From the NCBI RefSeq assembly GCF_000499385.1, contig NW_013651717.1, forward strand, positions 1-64,000: 64,000 nucleotides of DNA, read 5' to 3'. The translations under genes were made by a program, and so were the position numbers. Under the pieces are notes generated by a model. That model saw only the letters and a list, made by a program, of their open reading frames with translations. It was not told the origin of the DNA and made no database searches. This document shows, piece by piece, positions 37,207-49,262 of this stretch (position 1 is the stretch's first letter; the number at the start of each line of letters is the position of its first letter). The DNA comes from Eimeria necatrix. Taxonomy: Eukaryota > Apicomplexa > Conoidasida > Eucoccidiorida > Eimeriidae.

Positions 37207-40200
37207 ATGGTTAAAGAACATGGAGGAGGCAAGGAACGCCCCTCGCCGCTTAGCCGTTCTCCCCGGCTGCACGTACCCCCACGAGACACTCCAGCCCTGG
37301 CAGTCCAGGGACGCCGTTTAGCGGGTAGAGGAGATCAGTCACCGCCAGAAGCAGATGAAGAAATCCGCCGATTGGCTTCGATGATCACGAGACAGGCATC
37401 ACGAGGCTTCACTGGAGAAACTTGGTGAGGAGAAGAAGGCACTCTCTCGCTTGCATCGTGACAGCTTAGTTTGTACCTTCACTCGCTGTGAAACAACACT
37501 GCGCATTTGTTGCATATTGCTAGATGATGGACCGGATAAGTGCGTGACACCCGCATTGCTTTATGTCAAGCAGCGTGACGCTGCCTATGCAATGCACACA
37601 TTTGGCCACTTGCCGCTATAACATGGCTTCGCTCGCAGTCTCTTTATGTACAGGTACGACTTCGACTTACCTCTCAACAGGACTGACCCAATAGTAATTT
37701 TACATTTCAACGATGTCTACAACATCGACACTCGAGAAGATGGTTCCGGCGGCGTGTCTCGTTTTGTCACCGCGATGCAACGCTTCAGTCATTTGCACCC
37801 CTTAGTTTTTTTTTCAGGTAATATAGAACTTTCTGGGTACACAGTTTGTGGGTAGACTGTTCAAAGGACAGCTTTTTTGGGTTTCGGACTCGCTGAGGGA
37901 GCGCAGCATTCTAGCCTTTGTGAATCGTGTTCTCGTCAGAGATTGAGTTGCTTCGGGTGTCTGGCTTTGACGCTGAGTTCGCAGTTGGAGTGGGCTATAC
38001 CTGTTCAGGTTTGTTCTCATAGGTGTACCAATGCCCTACTGTTTTCTTCGCAGGAGACGCTCTAAATCCCTCTTTAATGAGCACTTACATGAAGGGACGA
38101 CAGATGGTTCCATTCTTGAACCTCCTGAAGGTGCACACTGCTTGCCTTGGCAACCACGACTTCGACTTCGGCATTGACGAGCTTGAGTACACAATTGGGT
38201 CATGTAATTTTCCTTGGCTGCTTACAAACGTTTTCGAACGGTCCAGTTCGGATGACCAGCGCAAGCTGGATAGATATATGCATGGCTGTGACAAAACGTC
38301 ATTATCTCGTGAAGGTTCCCATGGCGATAAGCGCGAAGCGTCCAGTGGTGCCAGTGGGGAGCCTGGCAGCAAAGTAGTCGCTGACTCCGCTAGTGATGAC
38401 TACATCGGACTTCCAGGAGAGCCAATAGCGAACGCATGGAAGTATCGTCTTTTTGAATGGCAAGGTGTCCGGATTGGTGTAATTGGCCTTGTTGAGCGAG
38501 GTAAAGCAGCAACGTAGCAACTACTTTGGCTTCTTCTCACCCATTCCTGTCAGTGCTTGAGCTTTATCCAAAATTACAGCATCCCCGTGATGGAAAAGTC
38601 TACATTACTCGACAGCGACTGCTTGTTATTATGTGTTCTGGCTGCGAGCTCAGAATGGTTAGATACCTTGGCGTGCATCAGCGCAGACGACGTTGTATAT
38701 GTTGACTATGTAGTAGCGGCGAACCGGATGTGCCGGTTCTTGAGAGCGAAGGAGTGCGAAGTGATCATTGCCTTGACACACATGAGGGCTCCTAATGACC
38801 AGCGGCTTGCCGAGATGGCCCCGGATATCGACCTTATTTTAGGTGGTCATGACCATGACTACTATGGATTGCAAGTCATAGGTCCGCCAACGCAGAGCCG
38901 AGAGAACAAAAGCACGCAGCGACGTGAAGCCGTGGCGTTGGAGCATTTCACTTGCATGTGCCTATTTTTGTCATTATAACGATCAAGTCCTAATAGGCAC
39001 AAAAGCACGCTTTATTGCGTCAGGCAGTTCTCGGCTGGAGTTCGACGGCAGAGTGCATGGCAGACCTTCCTCAATATTGCGTTATTCGGTTTTCAGGCGG
39101 TACACCTGTGGTCAAGTCAGGAACAGACTTTCACGATTTCACAGCGATCGCTATATTCCCCGGCAATTCTTCGCCTCAGCCAAACCTACTGTCAACTGCA
39201 CTAATTGATGACTCAGGACAGCGAGTTGGTGCAGCTGCCATAGCCGCTGCAGCAATCGCAACTGCACCGCGGACACTGGATGGAACAGACTCACCAACGG
39301 CAGCCACAGCCAGTGCAATAGCCACGGCAGTTGCCGTGGCTGAGGAGGTTTCAAACAGTCAGGCAGAAGAGCTTAGCCCGAGCGAGCTGGCGTCTCAGTT
39401 GCTTCAGGCCAAAGGGAGAATTATTTCGGACAACAGCCAACCCTGCGGAGATTCGGAAGGACGCACTTTGCTTCTCAGGCCTGCCGCACCGGCGCAGTCA
39501 CAGAGTGAGCTGATCTTGGAGCGCCTTACCAGTTCTCAGTGTGGCACGTATTTTGAGACAAATGTACCAGGACGTGCCACAGATAGTAGTGCGGAGAAAC
39601 TGGTGGGTGCAGCCATCGGCTGTATTCGTTTTTCAGGTGAATTGAAGCCTTCAGATTGTCCAGGCGGCAGCGTCGTCATCCCGAAACTCTTAGGGAGATC
39701 TCTGGTTCAGTGGGAGCGTATCAGGGTCACGCCGGCTAACTTTGCAAAGAACAAGCACGTGGAACTTCTTGTAAAAAAATATGAGCGTCACCTCAAGCAA
39801 CAAATGCGGAGGAAACTCGCGAGACTTGGCGCCGACCTTGAAACAAGATTTCGGATTATTCGCACTCAAGAAAGCAACTGCGGCAACTGGTTGTGCGAAC
39901 TCATGCGCAAGGAGTGTAAGAGTGATATTGCATTCATCAACTCTGGTAGGTAACATTGCCCGTTTTCACATTCCTTACACCATACGTAGTATTACAGCTT
40001 TGCCCATGAACTGCTGGGAGAGATGGGAGAACTCCAGTAGGAAGAATTCGGACGTGTTCTGTGTGAGCCTTTTAAGCACGATACAGTAGAGTCTATAATG
40101 TCCTTCAGAGTTGGTGGTTTTTGTTTATTAACATAGGAACAATTAGGTCTGACTGCATTTTCAAAAAGGGGGACTTCCGGTTTGGGGACCTGGCAGCAAT

Positions 40201-40999
40201 GCTGCCAATGGCGGACGAAATTGCTGTGGTTAGATGCAAAGGCTCGGTGCTTTTAGCAGCCCTGGAGAATGCGGTCTCCCAAGTGCCCAAGACAGAGGGT
40301 CGGTTTCTTCAAGTTGCGGGGATTAGATTCGAGTTTGACAGCAGTAAGCCTTCTGGAAGTCGCATTATTAGGGAGACTGTTAAAGTGGCACCGCGGGAGA
40401 GCTGTGCACAAATTTCTGACGGCCTTCCGAGTCTCGACCATTTTGTGCCCTTGGATGAGGACGCGGAATACACTGTTGCGACGAAGTCCTACGTTCTTCA
40501 GGGTGAGCCCTTTGGGTGTGTGGCGTCAGCTTGACTGACGTTTGAAGTTGCCACAAGGAATGTTGATGCGTACCCGTTAATGAGATTCCGCGTCGGCATG
40601 CATACGAGTGATTCGTGCAGTTGCTTCCTGCGCTTGAGCGTCTTTCGAGTCTGACATTAACACGAACCATTTTTCACGTGTAGGCTCTGGTTTCTATGCG
40701 TAACTGTATGCGTAGGCCGTGATGGGTTTACTATGTTGCCGAGTTGCCCAGTTCTCGTGGAAGGAGAGCTCTTGCCCCCACTACCGACGCTTGTGCGGAA
40801 CGCCTTAGCATTGACAGCCATGGCTAACGGCCTCAACAAACCGCATTCACGCGTCGTGTCCCGCCAGCTTTCATCGTTTACAAGCCTCCAGCAAGATCAG
40901 ATGCTTTCCAAGTTCGGATGCAAGAAGGACGATGACGAAGTGGTTCTCGCACCAAAATGTGATGGGCGGATTGTAGACAGGAACGCACAGCCTGCCTAA
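37207..40999 (+). CDS. 5'-nucleotidase / UshA-type metallophosphatase
   Basis: Dimetal phosphatase of the calcineurin-like superfamily fused to a 5'-nucleotidase C-terminal domain; the family hydrolyses nucleoside monophosphates and related phosphoesters. Seven phase-consistent exons give 851 residues: 37207-37424, 37654-37817, 38054-38500, 38654-38881, 39097-39945, 40137-40502 and 40716-40999. Metal-site motifs: ILHFNDVYNI (D93 in the HFND block), GDAL (128-131), GNHDFDFG (160-167), THMR (318-321) and GGHDHDYYG (340-348). The C-terminal domain has NCGNWLCELMR, AFINSGTIRSD and FKKGDFRFGDLAAMLP. Between the domains lies an Ala/Ser-rich low-complexity insert (about 39200-39600). No signal peptide is seen and the N-terminus is Pro/Arg-rich, so the cytosol is the likely location. 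Catalytic residues appear intact. Convergent with the F-box gene. Confidence 0.9.
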
Positions 41000-41918
41000 A
41001 ATGAATGGAACTGAGTTAGTCCTGCTGAATGAGCCACGTTGCTTTGCAGAGGGCTTTTTGCGTCGGTATAGTCAGCTGTCGCATGCGCCAAAGGCGAGTG
41101 AAGAAGCCCACATGAAGACTGATGCAAATTTGTGCAACTACACAAGCGTCTTTCTCGTGCGTTTACAAACGTTTCTCAAGCCAGCTTGTAGCGGTTGCAT
41201 ACTGCGTGCTGGTTTGCGTTCCCGCAACTCGTAGCATACTATGTGTACAAGATCAGTGCCAGATGTAGTCAAGGCTAAAAAAATGGAGCTGCTCCCTTTG
41301 AGTGCGGAAGATGCAGGCAACATCAAGCCAAGCAAAGGGAACTGTCAGGCAGGACAACACACACGCAGGCTAGCTGCGGGAACAGCACACGCTTATCCCC
41401 GTGGAGCTCTTATTCTGCAGCAGACAGTTTGACTGTCAATTAACTCCTTTGAAGCTTGGGAATGGCTCTCTATGTACCAGAAGTGCTTGTTTGGGTGGCT
41501 AGTCCGCAATAAACCTTACATTAAGAAGAGCACAGGATGAGCAGACTGAAATGGTGACACGCTAGCGGTAAAAAGGATGCATTGCAGCACCCCGAGCGTC
41601 ACTCCCCATGCAGCTGCTACTAGTCTCAGCCAGTAGACTACTAGGTCGAATACTTCGGGGTTAAGCAACGAGTGTCTAGGTAGCGATTCAAGTGGAAGCA
41701 TCAAATCGAGGGACGTAAACTTCCAAACAGCTAGAGTACAAACATATTTCGGAAGAGCCAGCGCAAGACTGTCCTCAAGTCGCCTTTACGGTGAATGCGT
41801 TAAGCAATGGATAACAGTTAGCACAATTTGCCGTAGGGACCTGAAGCGTGCAATGGCTCTGGCGCGGACAGCCCACAAAAATGGATGCCATTTGCCACTG
41901 CGCGGAGGTGGCGCCAAT
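41000..41918. other. spacer between convergent genes
   Basis: 3' flanks of the metallophosphatase and F-box genes. There is no ORF with support. Confidence 0.4.
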
Positions 41919-44900
41919 TCAGCTAGTTAGCTGCTCTTCTAGCTCTTCAGCCAGACCACGCAGCATCTGCATGTCTTGGTGCAGTACTTCGGTAGGTGTT
42001 TCTGCAGCTCTGCGTCTTCGCCGGCGTCGTTTAGGGGCAGGCTCAGTGACAGCACTAGTTCTTGACTCTCGCGAGCACTTGTTACTGTATATGCGGCACC
42101 TCAGGGACCGAACAAGAATGCCGGAATTGCTACCCGTATTGCTGCACACACTGCCACTCAATCCAGGCAAGCACGCGCCTGGCTCTGCTTGTGGAGAAAA
42201 GCCTCCCGTGGAAGGCATTGTGCGCTTCTTCAGGGCAGTCACTTGCTGGTCTTCCGAGTTGCTTCCCGATATTGGAGCGTCCGCTGCTGGAGTCCTCGCT
42301 GCTGCTCTATCAGCTCCTACAGGCCCTAGGAGCGCCAAACAGGGGGCAGGAAAAGGCCCGATAATACTGCTGGAGGTATCTCTGGAAGGGGCTGATGAAG
42401 TGCTGGACACAGTGGCATTTTCCGTACGTGCCTGGGATGTGTGTTCGCTTTGCCCAGAGGAGTTTCTTGCATAACGTTCTAACAGCTCGCGAACAAGTAC
42501 TTCAGCTGCAGCCACAGATGCCGCCGCTGCTTTTCTTCCAGCAGGCGCTCGGCTGAGGATCCTGAATTGCCTTGAAATTGTAGAACTACCCCAGTTAACG
42601 AGATTGCTGTGAAGAGCCGGAATAACTAGTGGGCCTCGACGTACTGTGAAGCCTAAGTTGCCAGCTAGTTGTAATAGTCTTTGCCTCAGGCGACTCTTGG
42701 GACTCTCCTCCACCGCGAACAGCTCAAGCCGTGGCAGTCCTCGCAGTAGCAGCCGCAGTGACGTTGCATTTCCCCGAAGCTGTTGCACTACGCAGCTACG
42801 CAACTGCGGTAATAGCTGCGACAGTGCAGCCACAGCTCTGTGGCAGTTCCAGAAACACCAGTTGCGGCTGCAGCCGAAGTCAGCCTCCCGGCCTCGTTGA
42901 GCTCTGACCTTCCGCCGAGCCGCCTCAGACTCATCTACCCGTCGAAATTCGCTTGCCCCTGAAAGCGGCTCCAACGGGTACGAGAGTGCATCCGTCACAC
43001 TGATTTGTAGGAGTCTTCTCAGGGCCACGAGCCGCTGATGGCGGCTGCGGAGCCTCCTCAGACGTTGAAGATTTTCCCGGAATCGATGGTAGCGCTGCAG
43101 CTGAAGATGCTCTTGCCGTGCCGCGCTGCCAGCAGAGCTGCGAAAATTGGCACTAGCTAACGACTCTAGGCGTCTCTGGAGCTGCTGCAGCTCCTGTCGC
43201 ATGCCACTCAGCTCGCGAGCGAGGCGTCTTTGTGTCTCCTGATGCTCATGTTGCTGGGAGGACTCAGATGCTCCACTGGTTCCGTGTATTTGCGCTTGAC
43301 GGCCCGACATCGTGGCAGACAGACGTTTCAACCGTCGACGCCGTGCACTATATTCTTCGTACAGCCGTCGTTGACGCACAAGCAGGCGGGCAGCTTCGTT
43401 GTTCCGCTGCGTCTGTGTACGTTGCATGGAAAGCTGTTTTCTCCTCTGCAGTTGCTGTAGCCTCTCTGCTTTCCTGCTATCAAGAACGCGCTGCCAAGCC
43501 AGAGACAAAAGCGGATTTACAGCAGCCGCAGTGGCTAGGGCAAGACGAACGAGAACTTTAGCATCAAGTGTCCACAGGTGTAGCTCCCTCAAGCACGCAA
43601 ATGGTGAACTTTCTAGAGGTGAGAAGTTCAACGGGAGACGCAATGCCTGCAGAAGCTTATGGGCGTCCTGAGTGGACCTTTCTGTACTCCGAATTATTCG
43701 TAGTTGTTGTGATGCCATGAGCGTTCGTGGGGTGGATGCTCCAGTTCCGCCAAAGAGACGGCCTTGGTACCGTAGAACCTGCAGATTACGAGCTCCTCCC
43801 CCTGCCAAAAATGAGTCAAAGTCATCATCTCCGCGCTGCACCTTCAAAACGCCACACACAACGCAAGTGGGAAACCACTGCTTCTTGGCTTCGACGTTAA
43901 TTGAGTATAATGTGCGACCTCCGACCAAGGCTGTGATGTGTACTTTCACAATGGAATTGCTGCAGTGGAAAAACTGAATAATTTACCTGAAGTTCAAGGA
44001 GGTTGGGACACGAAAGATTTGGTGTGAAAAAAAGGGCCGTGCCCACGTATTTCCTTATTTGTAGGGTGACTTGTGGTCGACTCCTTGAACTCAGAACCTC
44101 TTCATCTTCAGTTTCGAGGGCCAGAGGAGGGCTCCTAGACCGCCGTCGGGACAAATTTAGACAAGGATCTCTGACGCACAGCCTCTCAATATTCTTAAGA
44201 AGTGCTACAAACCATACCACTGAATCTGAATCACCTTCAGTATTGAGACTCTGCAACGCCCCACACTGCGGGAGAGGCTCTGCCAAGTAGGGAAGGAAGC
44301 TCGAATGACACTGTAACTGCTTCAACTGGCCAAACTTCAGACCGAATAGGAGCTTCGCACTACCATCATCTCGTTCTCTACATGTGAGATCTTTCTGATC
44401 TAAGTCTTGGCCAGTGACGAGTTGATGGGATACGCACGGAACTTCCTCGCCCCGAAATGGGTGGGCTTCTAAGTCAACTAGGTCATCCGCAAAGTCCACG
44501 TTTTGTCTTATTTGAGCGCTGAGCTCCCCACTAGGCGCCTGCGATCGCTGCTGATGAACTGAAGTGCTGCGGCGGCGCCATATATCAGATACTGTACGTG
44601 CGGCTAGGTCTGCAATGCCTGCGCTAACAGCAGCAGTCGGGGCTGCACTCGTGGACACACATTCGGGAAAAGTTCCAGCACATCTGTCGGCTTTGAAAAG
44701 ACTCGCAGGATCCATTAGGGGATGAGCACGGTGAACAAGCAGGAGACGCTGGAGGGCCTTAGTTGCCACAGCCTCATAAGGCAGCATGCGAAACGGCAGT
44801 GGCTCTGTTGTCGTCCCAGCCCCTAAAAATGCGGCAAGAGGTGGGGCTGTGCCCTTCACATCCAATACACGTAGGCTTCTTCCGTAAGTGCAAAGGAATG

Positions 44901-47133
44901 CCCAGAGAAGCGAGAAACCAGGTATGGGTTTGCTGACAACTGAGCCCCATGTTTCTGGAAGTCTCAGCTCTTCTAACCGTGGCATCAGCAGACAACTCAG
45001 CAGCATGAAATCTGAAGTCCGTACAGCTCGCAGTCTCGGCAACAGTACCAACAGCAACTCCCCTCCTGAGCCCCAAGCGCAAGGAACAGCACAGCATTCG
45101 TTTGGGAGATGACGAACGTGACGGCAGCCAGTTCCCACTGCAGCGCATAGACCCGCTGCCGCAGAGAGCACATTGTCAACGGCTTCGTGAGCTGTTGAGG
45201 CCTTTGCCGGTGCGGTCTGCACTGCTGCGGTCCCCGCTGCCAGCCTGCTAGCGTTAGTTGCGGCTATACATCCAGACACAAGCGAGGAGGTTGCAGTCGG
45301 GGAAAGCGAGCCGCACGCCTGCGTCATGACCGGGTCAAAGACAGTGCTTTGGGGCACTGAAGAGGGATCGTAGATATTAGCAGTCGACAGGGACGCAGGC
45401 GCGAAGCTCCTGCGCGCATGCCGCTGGCCCCTTTTAGCTCGTACAGGCGGCGCTGTTGCTGTCAAGAGGTGGCGGAGTCTTGCCTTGATATGTGGTGCCC
45501 TAGGTGCTTGATCACTCAAGCTAGTCAGAAGGTTGCCAGCAGATGCAACTGAATGCAGCAGTGACTCATTCAGAGCTCCCACAGTATAACTCCCCTGGAG
45601 CAGCCGAATGTTGTAGCCGCTGCGAAGCAGAAAATGCAGTAACTCCTGCAGCGCAGACTCGGAATGACCTGAAGGCGCAGGCGCACTGCGTGCTCCACCG
45701 GGACCCGGCATGCGACCTGCCCACTCTTCTAATGCCAAAGTGAGGTGCGAGTAATCTGACTGTTCACGGTGCAGCAGGGTCTGCTGCAGTTGCTGATGTT
45801 GGTGTTGCTGTCGCTGCCGTTCCTGCTGTAGTCGGCTGGGTGTATCTTGGTACCGCGTTGCTGTATTGCTGGTGAGGTTCAGCTCCTCCAAGTTGGGGCA
45901 ATGCAGCAGTTGGAGCAGCCGCCAGCTCCCCACCACAAGGTTTTTCAGCTGCGGTAGTATGAGACGAATGCCTTCGAACTTGCGCCAAAGCCTCAAGGCG
46001 ATTTCTGCTGAGGATACACAACAACAACAATTTTCGATTTCAGCAATCCTGCAGCGAAGCTCACTTTTGTGGGTTCCTTTGCGCCACTCCCGCCAGATAT
46101 CCGAGGTGCACGAAAGTTCAACGCATCCTCCGCTTTGCTCGTGTTGGCGAGATAAGTGGCCTTCGCTAGTTCGGCAGTGGCTCTCTTGAAAATCACGCAT
46201 CTGCCGCTCCCGTTGCTGCTGTTGCTGTTGTTGTCCGCCCCCTGATGCTTCTGATTCGAATGAGTTCAAACTGCTGCGGCACGTACTTCGTTGCATACGT
46301 TCTCTCAGAACCTGCGCCGTAGCCAAGAGCATGCCCCCAGATGCCTGTGGTCTGCTCATGACTTGCCGAGCAGTTGCACAGTGGTCTCTTCGCGTTACAT
46401 GCGGGCCAACAGTGCTCTCTAGTGCTGCGGCTGTGGTAAGAAGTGCGTCGCCCAACTCTTTCGCCTGCTCATCACACGTGTCCCAAGGAGGCGGCGTCGC
46501 TGCCAGAGCCGTTAAAGTGGCCTCTGCTAATTCTGCCTCCCAGATCTCTAGGGACACTAGCGTCGTTGCGCTGCGCTGCACTACGCCAGCAAATGCATCT
46601 CCCAGCATTCGTGCAGTCAATGGACACCCGACTGATACACTAATGGATCGAATCTCCGATAGCTCCTTAAACAAAGAGCGGAGAAATAAAAGGTCTGGAA
46701 ACTCTCCATTTTCCATGGCCATAGGATCCACGGAATTTATGACCAGCTCTGCATGCCGGCTATGAATAGCTATTGTCCTTATACAAGCCCGAATTGCTTC
46801 TGATGGCAGCTGCCGGTACACCGGGGGAGAGACGTGGATCATCGTGTCCGATAGACACAGACGGCTCCTTATTAGACCTAGCCATCTTCTGCACACGAGC
46901 GATCCAACCTTGATTCTCTCGTTCTGGGGTAGAAAACGCAAAATTGATGCTAAAAGAACATCTGGGACGTCAGAAAGGGGCGAACGGGCACTGCAACTGC
47001 TTCTGTTATCCCTGTTGTAGTTGCTGATGCTGGAACTTGGGGAAACTACATTATTCGTCGCGCTGCAAGCATCCGGAGACCCACTTCTGCTGTTTTCACT
47101 GCAGTCGCCACTGCTCCTGCCGCTACCACTCAT
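41919..47133 (-). CDS. very large F-box protein with leucine-rich-like and coiled-coil regions
   Basis: F-box proteins recruit substrates to SCF-type ubiquitin ligases through Skp1. The ATG is at 47133 after a stop-rich flank. Exon 1 (47133-43987, 1,049 codons) has a Ser/Asn-rich start and an F-box at about residues 53-92 (LSDVPDVLLASILRFLPQNE then VCRRWLGLI). A long region with irregular leucine-rich repeats (e.g. LPRLRAVRTSDFMLLSCLLM, LKNLVVGSWRLLQLLHCPNL) and Gln/Arg runs follows. The second part (about 43973-41919) has more LRR-like sequence, an Arg/Gln-rich coiled coil and a Ser-rich region. Its C-terminus is an acidic helix (LRGLAEELEEQL). The frames change at 43987-43974, where the only simple join would be a 13-base GT...AG segment. 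A 52-base intron from a GTGTCC donor is an alternative. Total about 1,730 residues. Confidence 0.78.
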
Positions 47134-49262
47134 GCTGCTGCGCCGCCGCCTCTATGGCGATGATTCGACACAGTCACTACTGCTCGAGGCGATTCAAAAC
47201 CTGCTTTCGCTGCCCTGGGAGTGGGGACGAAGCCGTAAATGCTGGCTAAGTGGTAATATCCATTGGCGCAGCTAGCGTGGAAAATCATGGACTTAGTGTC
47301 CATGCTCCTGATGGGGATTTACTGTTTGCACGGGCGCATCAGACAAATGCCATGTCAAACGAATTCCGCTGTAGTTCAGCCGCGTTTGTGAATCCAAGAT
47401 GGCAGACGCGCTTCCGTTGGAGACAGGCAGTTAATCATTAGGTTTGGCAAAGCGTGTTGGTCTGCCCCTGCGATGTGATGGGATGGTACAGCGTGTTCCA
47501 TTCAGAGACCAGTGCGAAGGACACGAAAATGGGGAAGACCAGAAGCAGCTGAGTTAAAATATGAATGCCCTAACTCTTTAGTTTAGGGTGACGTCGTGCT
47601 TATGTTGGCGTCTTGTGAAATTTTGGTGTTTTTGCTGCGTCGCCGCAGTATCCGAAAGGCGTCTGCGAACGATGACAAGGGTGCAGTGCTGAAGAGGAAA
47701 TGAAACAACAGCTTGCCTTGCTACAGACACAAGAAGTCTTCTCAAATAACATTTCTTTAAATGGAAGATGCGCAGTGAGGGAACAGTCAAGTGTATGTTT
47801 ACACGGGGCCTGGAGGCGCAGCCGCCATCGGGCTGCGCCATGCATAAGAAAAATCTCTAGAAAACATGTAGTTGCTCCATGAATTGGTTTAGCCATTTCC
47901 AAATACTTTTGTCTTGGAGGTATTAAAGACATCCAAGAGGCTTCTCAGCTCAATGTCGTTTCTAACTGCTACTGGTTTCCCGCTGTGCACGAGAAGTCAA
48001 TGGCACCACTCATCTTTGGCGGTGAACTCGCAAGTCGTAGCGATATGAGTCGTTCGCCTCTTTTGCAGTGCTCTAACAAACTGACAGCTCTAATCTCTAC
48101 CGAGCTAACTGTAGCGGTTCTCCCTTCACATGACGCCTCGATCGCACGCAAGTGCAACGTGCATTACTCAATTGCCGGAGAGTTGTCTAGAGCTCTTCCA
48201 AAACCTTGGTTATGCAATGGCCATTACGTAAAGACTAAGCCGCTCTATGAAAGGAAAGTGTCTTGAAACCCCTCAAGGCAGAACTAACCACGTCACTACC
48301 TAATGCGCAGCTCATCTCAGCTGGACGATGCTCACTCTGCGGTACACATTACTGCGACAGTGGTCGAAACCCTTAGACGGGCAGTTCAAGCAAGGAAGCA
48401 GCTGATCAGCGCACGTCTACCACTTGCCCGTAATGATTCGAAGGCAGCCGGCGCATGACGCGTTATTGCCACCTCAAGGAAGATCCAGCGACACAGCAGT
48501 CACGTTTACCCGAAGGCTTGTTCGATGCGGCTGCCAGGCTGTATCAGCCGGCAGGAAGTGTCGTGTTGCCGCAGAAAACAATGTAAATTCATCATCGTTG
48601 TACATTGGAAGTCCTCGTTTACCCGGTCGACTACTCCGGTAAGACAATCTCGCGTCATCGCTTCAGGCGTGTTAAGCACAGCCATACTATTCCACGAACT
48701 TGTCTGGCCCTGAATAACCCGAGCAACTTATATGGGCAAAGTTGCTCAACAGAAACGCTTCTTCATAGCAAACCGTTAAGGGTGCGCCACATGAGCCCAC
48801 GTGCGACAGAGACCATCTGCCTCACATGTTTGGCGCTCGACTGCGTGGCAAATTTAGCAGCAAGAAGCCCCCGGCTCCACGGCTCTACAGTGCCATGCGC
48901 CCCTTTCGTATGAATTTTGTTCATGTTGCTTAAACTTCAAGCATGCACGGTCCTGTTGTCCAAGGACTTGTGTTTCTGTAGGCCCGAGATTTCACACTAC
49001 AAACAGATAAAGGAACCAGAGTGCAACACATTGGTTTAACAGTGCGATCTGCAAGCGCTAACAGTTTACCGCGACAGTGCCCGAAACAGCATAAGGTCAG
49101 AGACTGTTCATCAGTGTGCTATAAGGCATCCACCATCATACGGCTATACTAGACTTTCGGAGATATGCAATTACGATAACCGGCATTGCTTCGCACAACT
49201 CAGGGCTCCGTCAACACTGTTTACAAACCAACGGCCATCATGCAGAACTTTGGCTGTTCCGT
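47134..49262. other. intergenic stretch, no supportable gene
   Basis: Between the start of the F-box gene and the end of the elongase-desaturase gene, both on the minus strand. It should contain the F-box promoter. ORFs are short and without motifs. Confidence 0.4.

Noticed and set aside
41848..42474. 208-codon plus-strand ORF
   Set aside because: Antisense shadow of the Ser/Arg-rich end of the F-box gene, whose minus frame is much longer.
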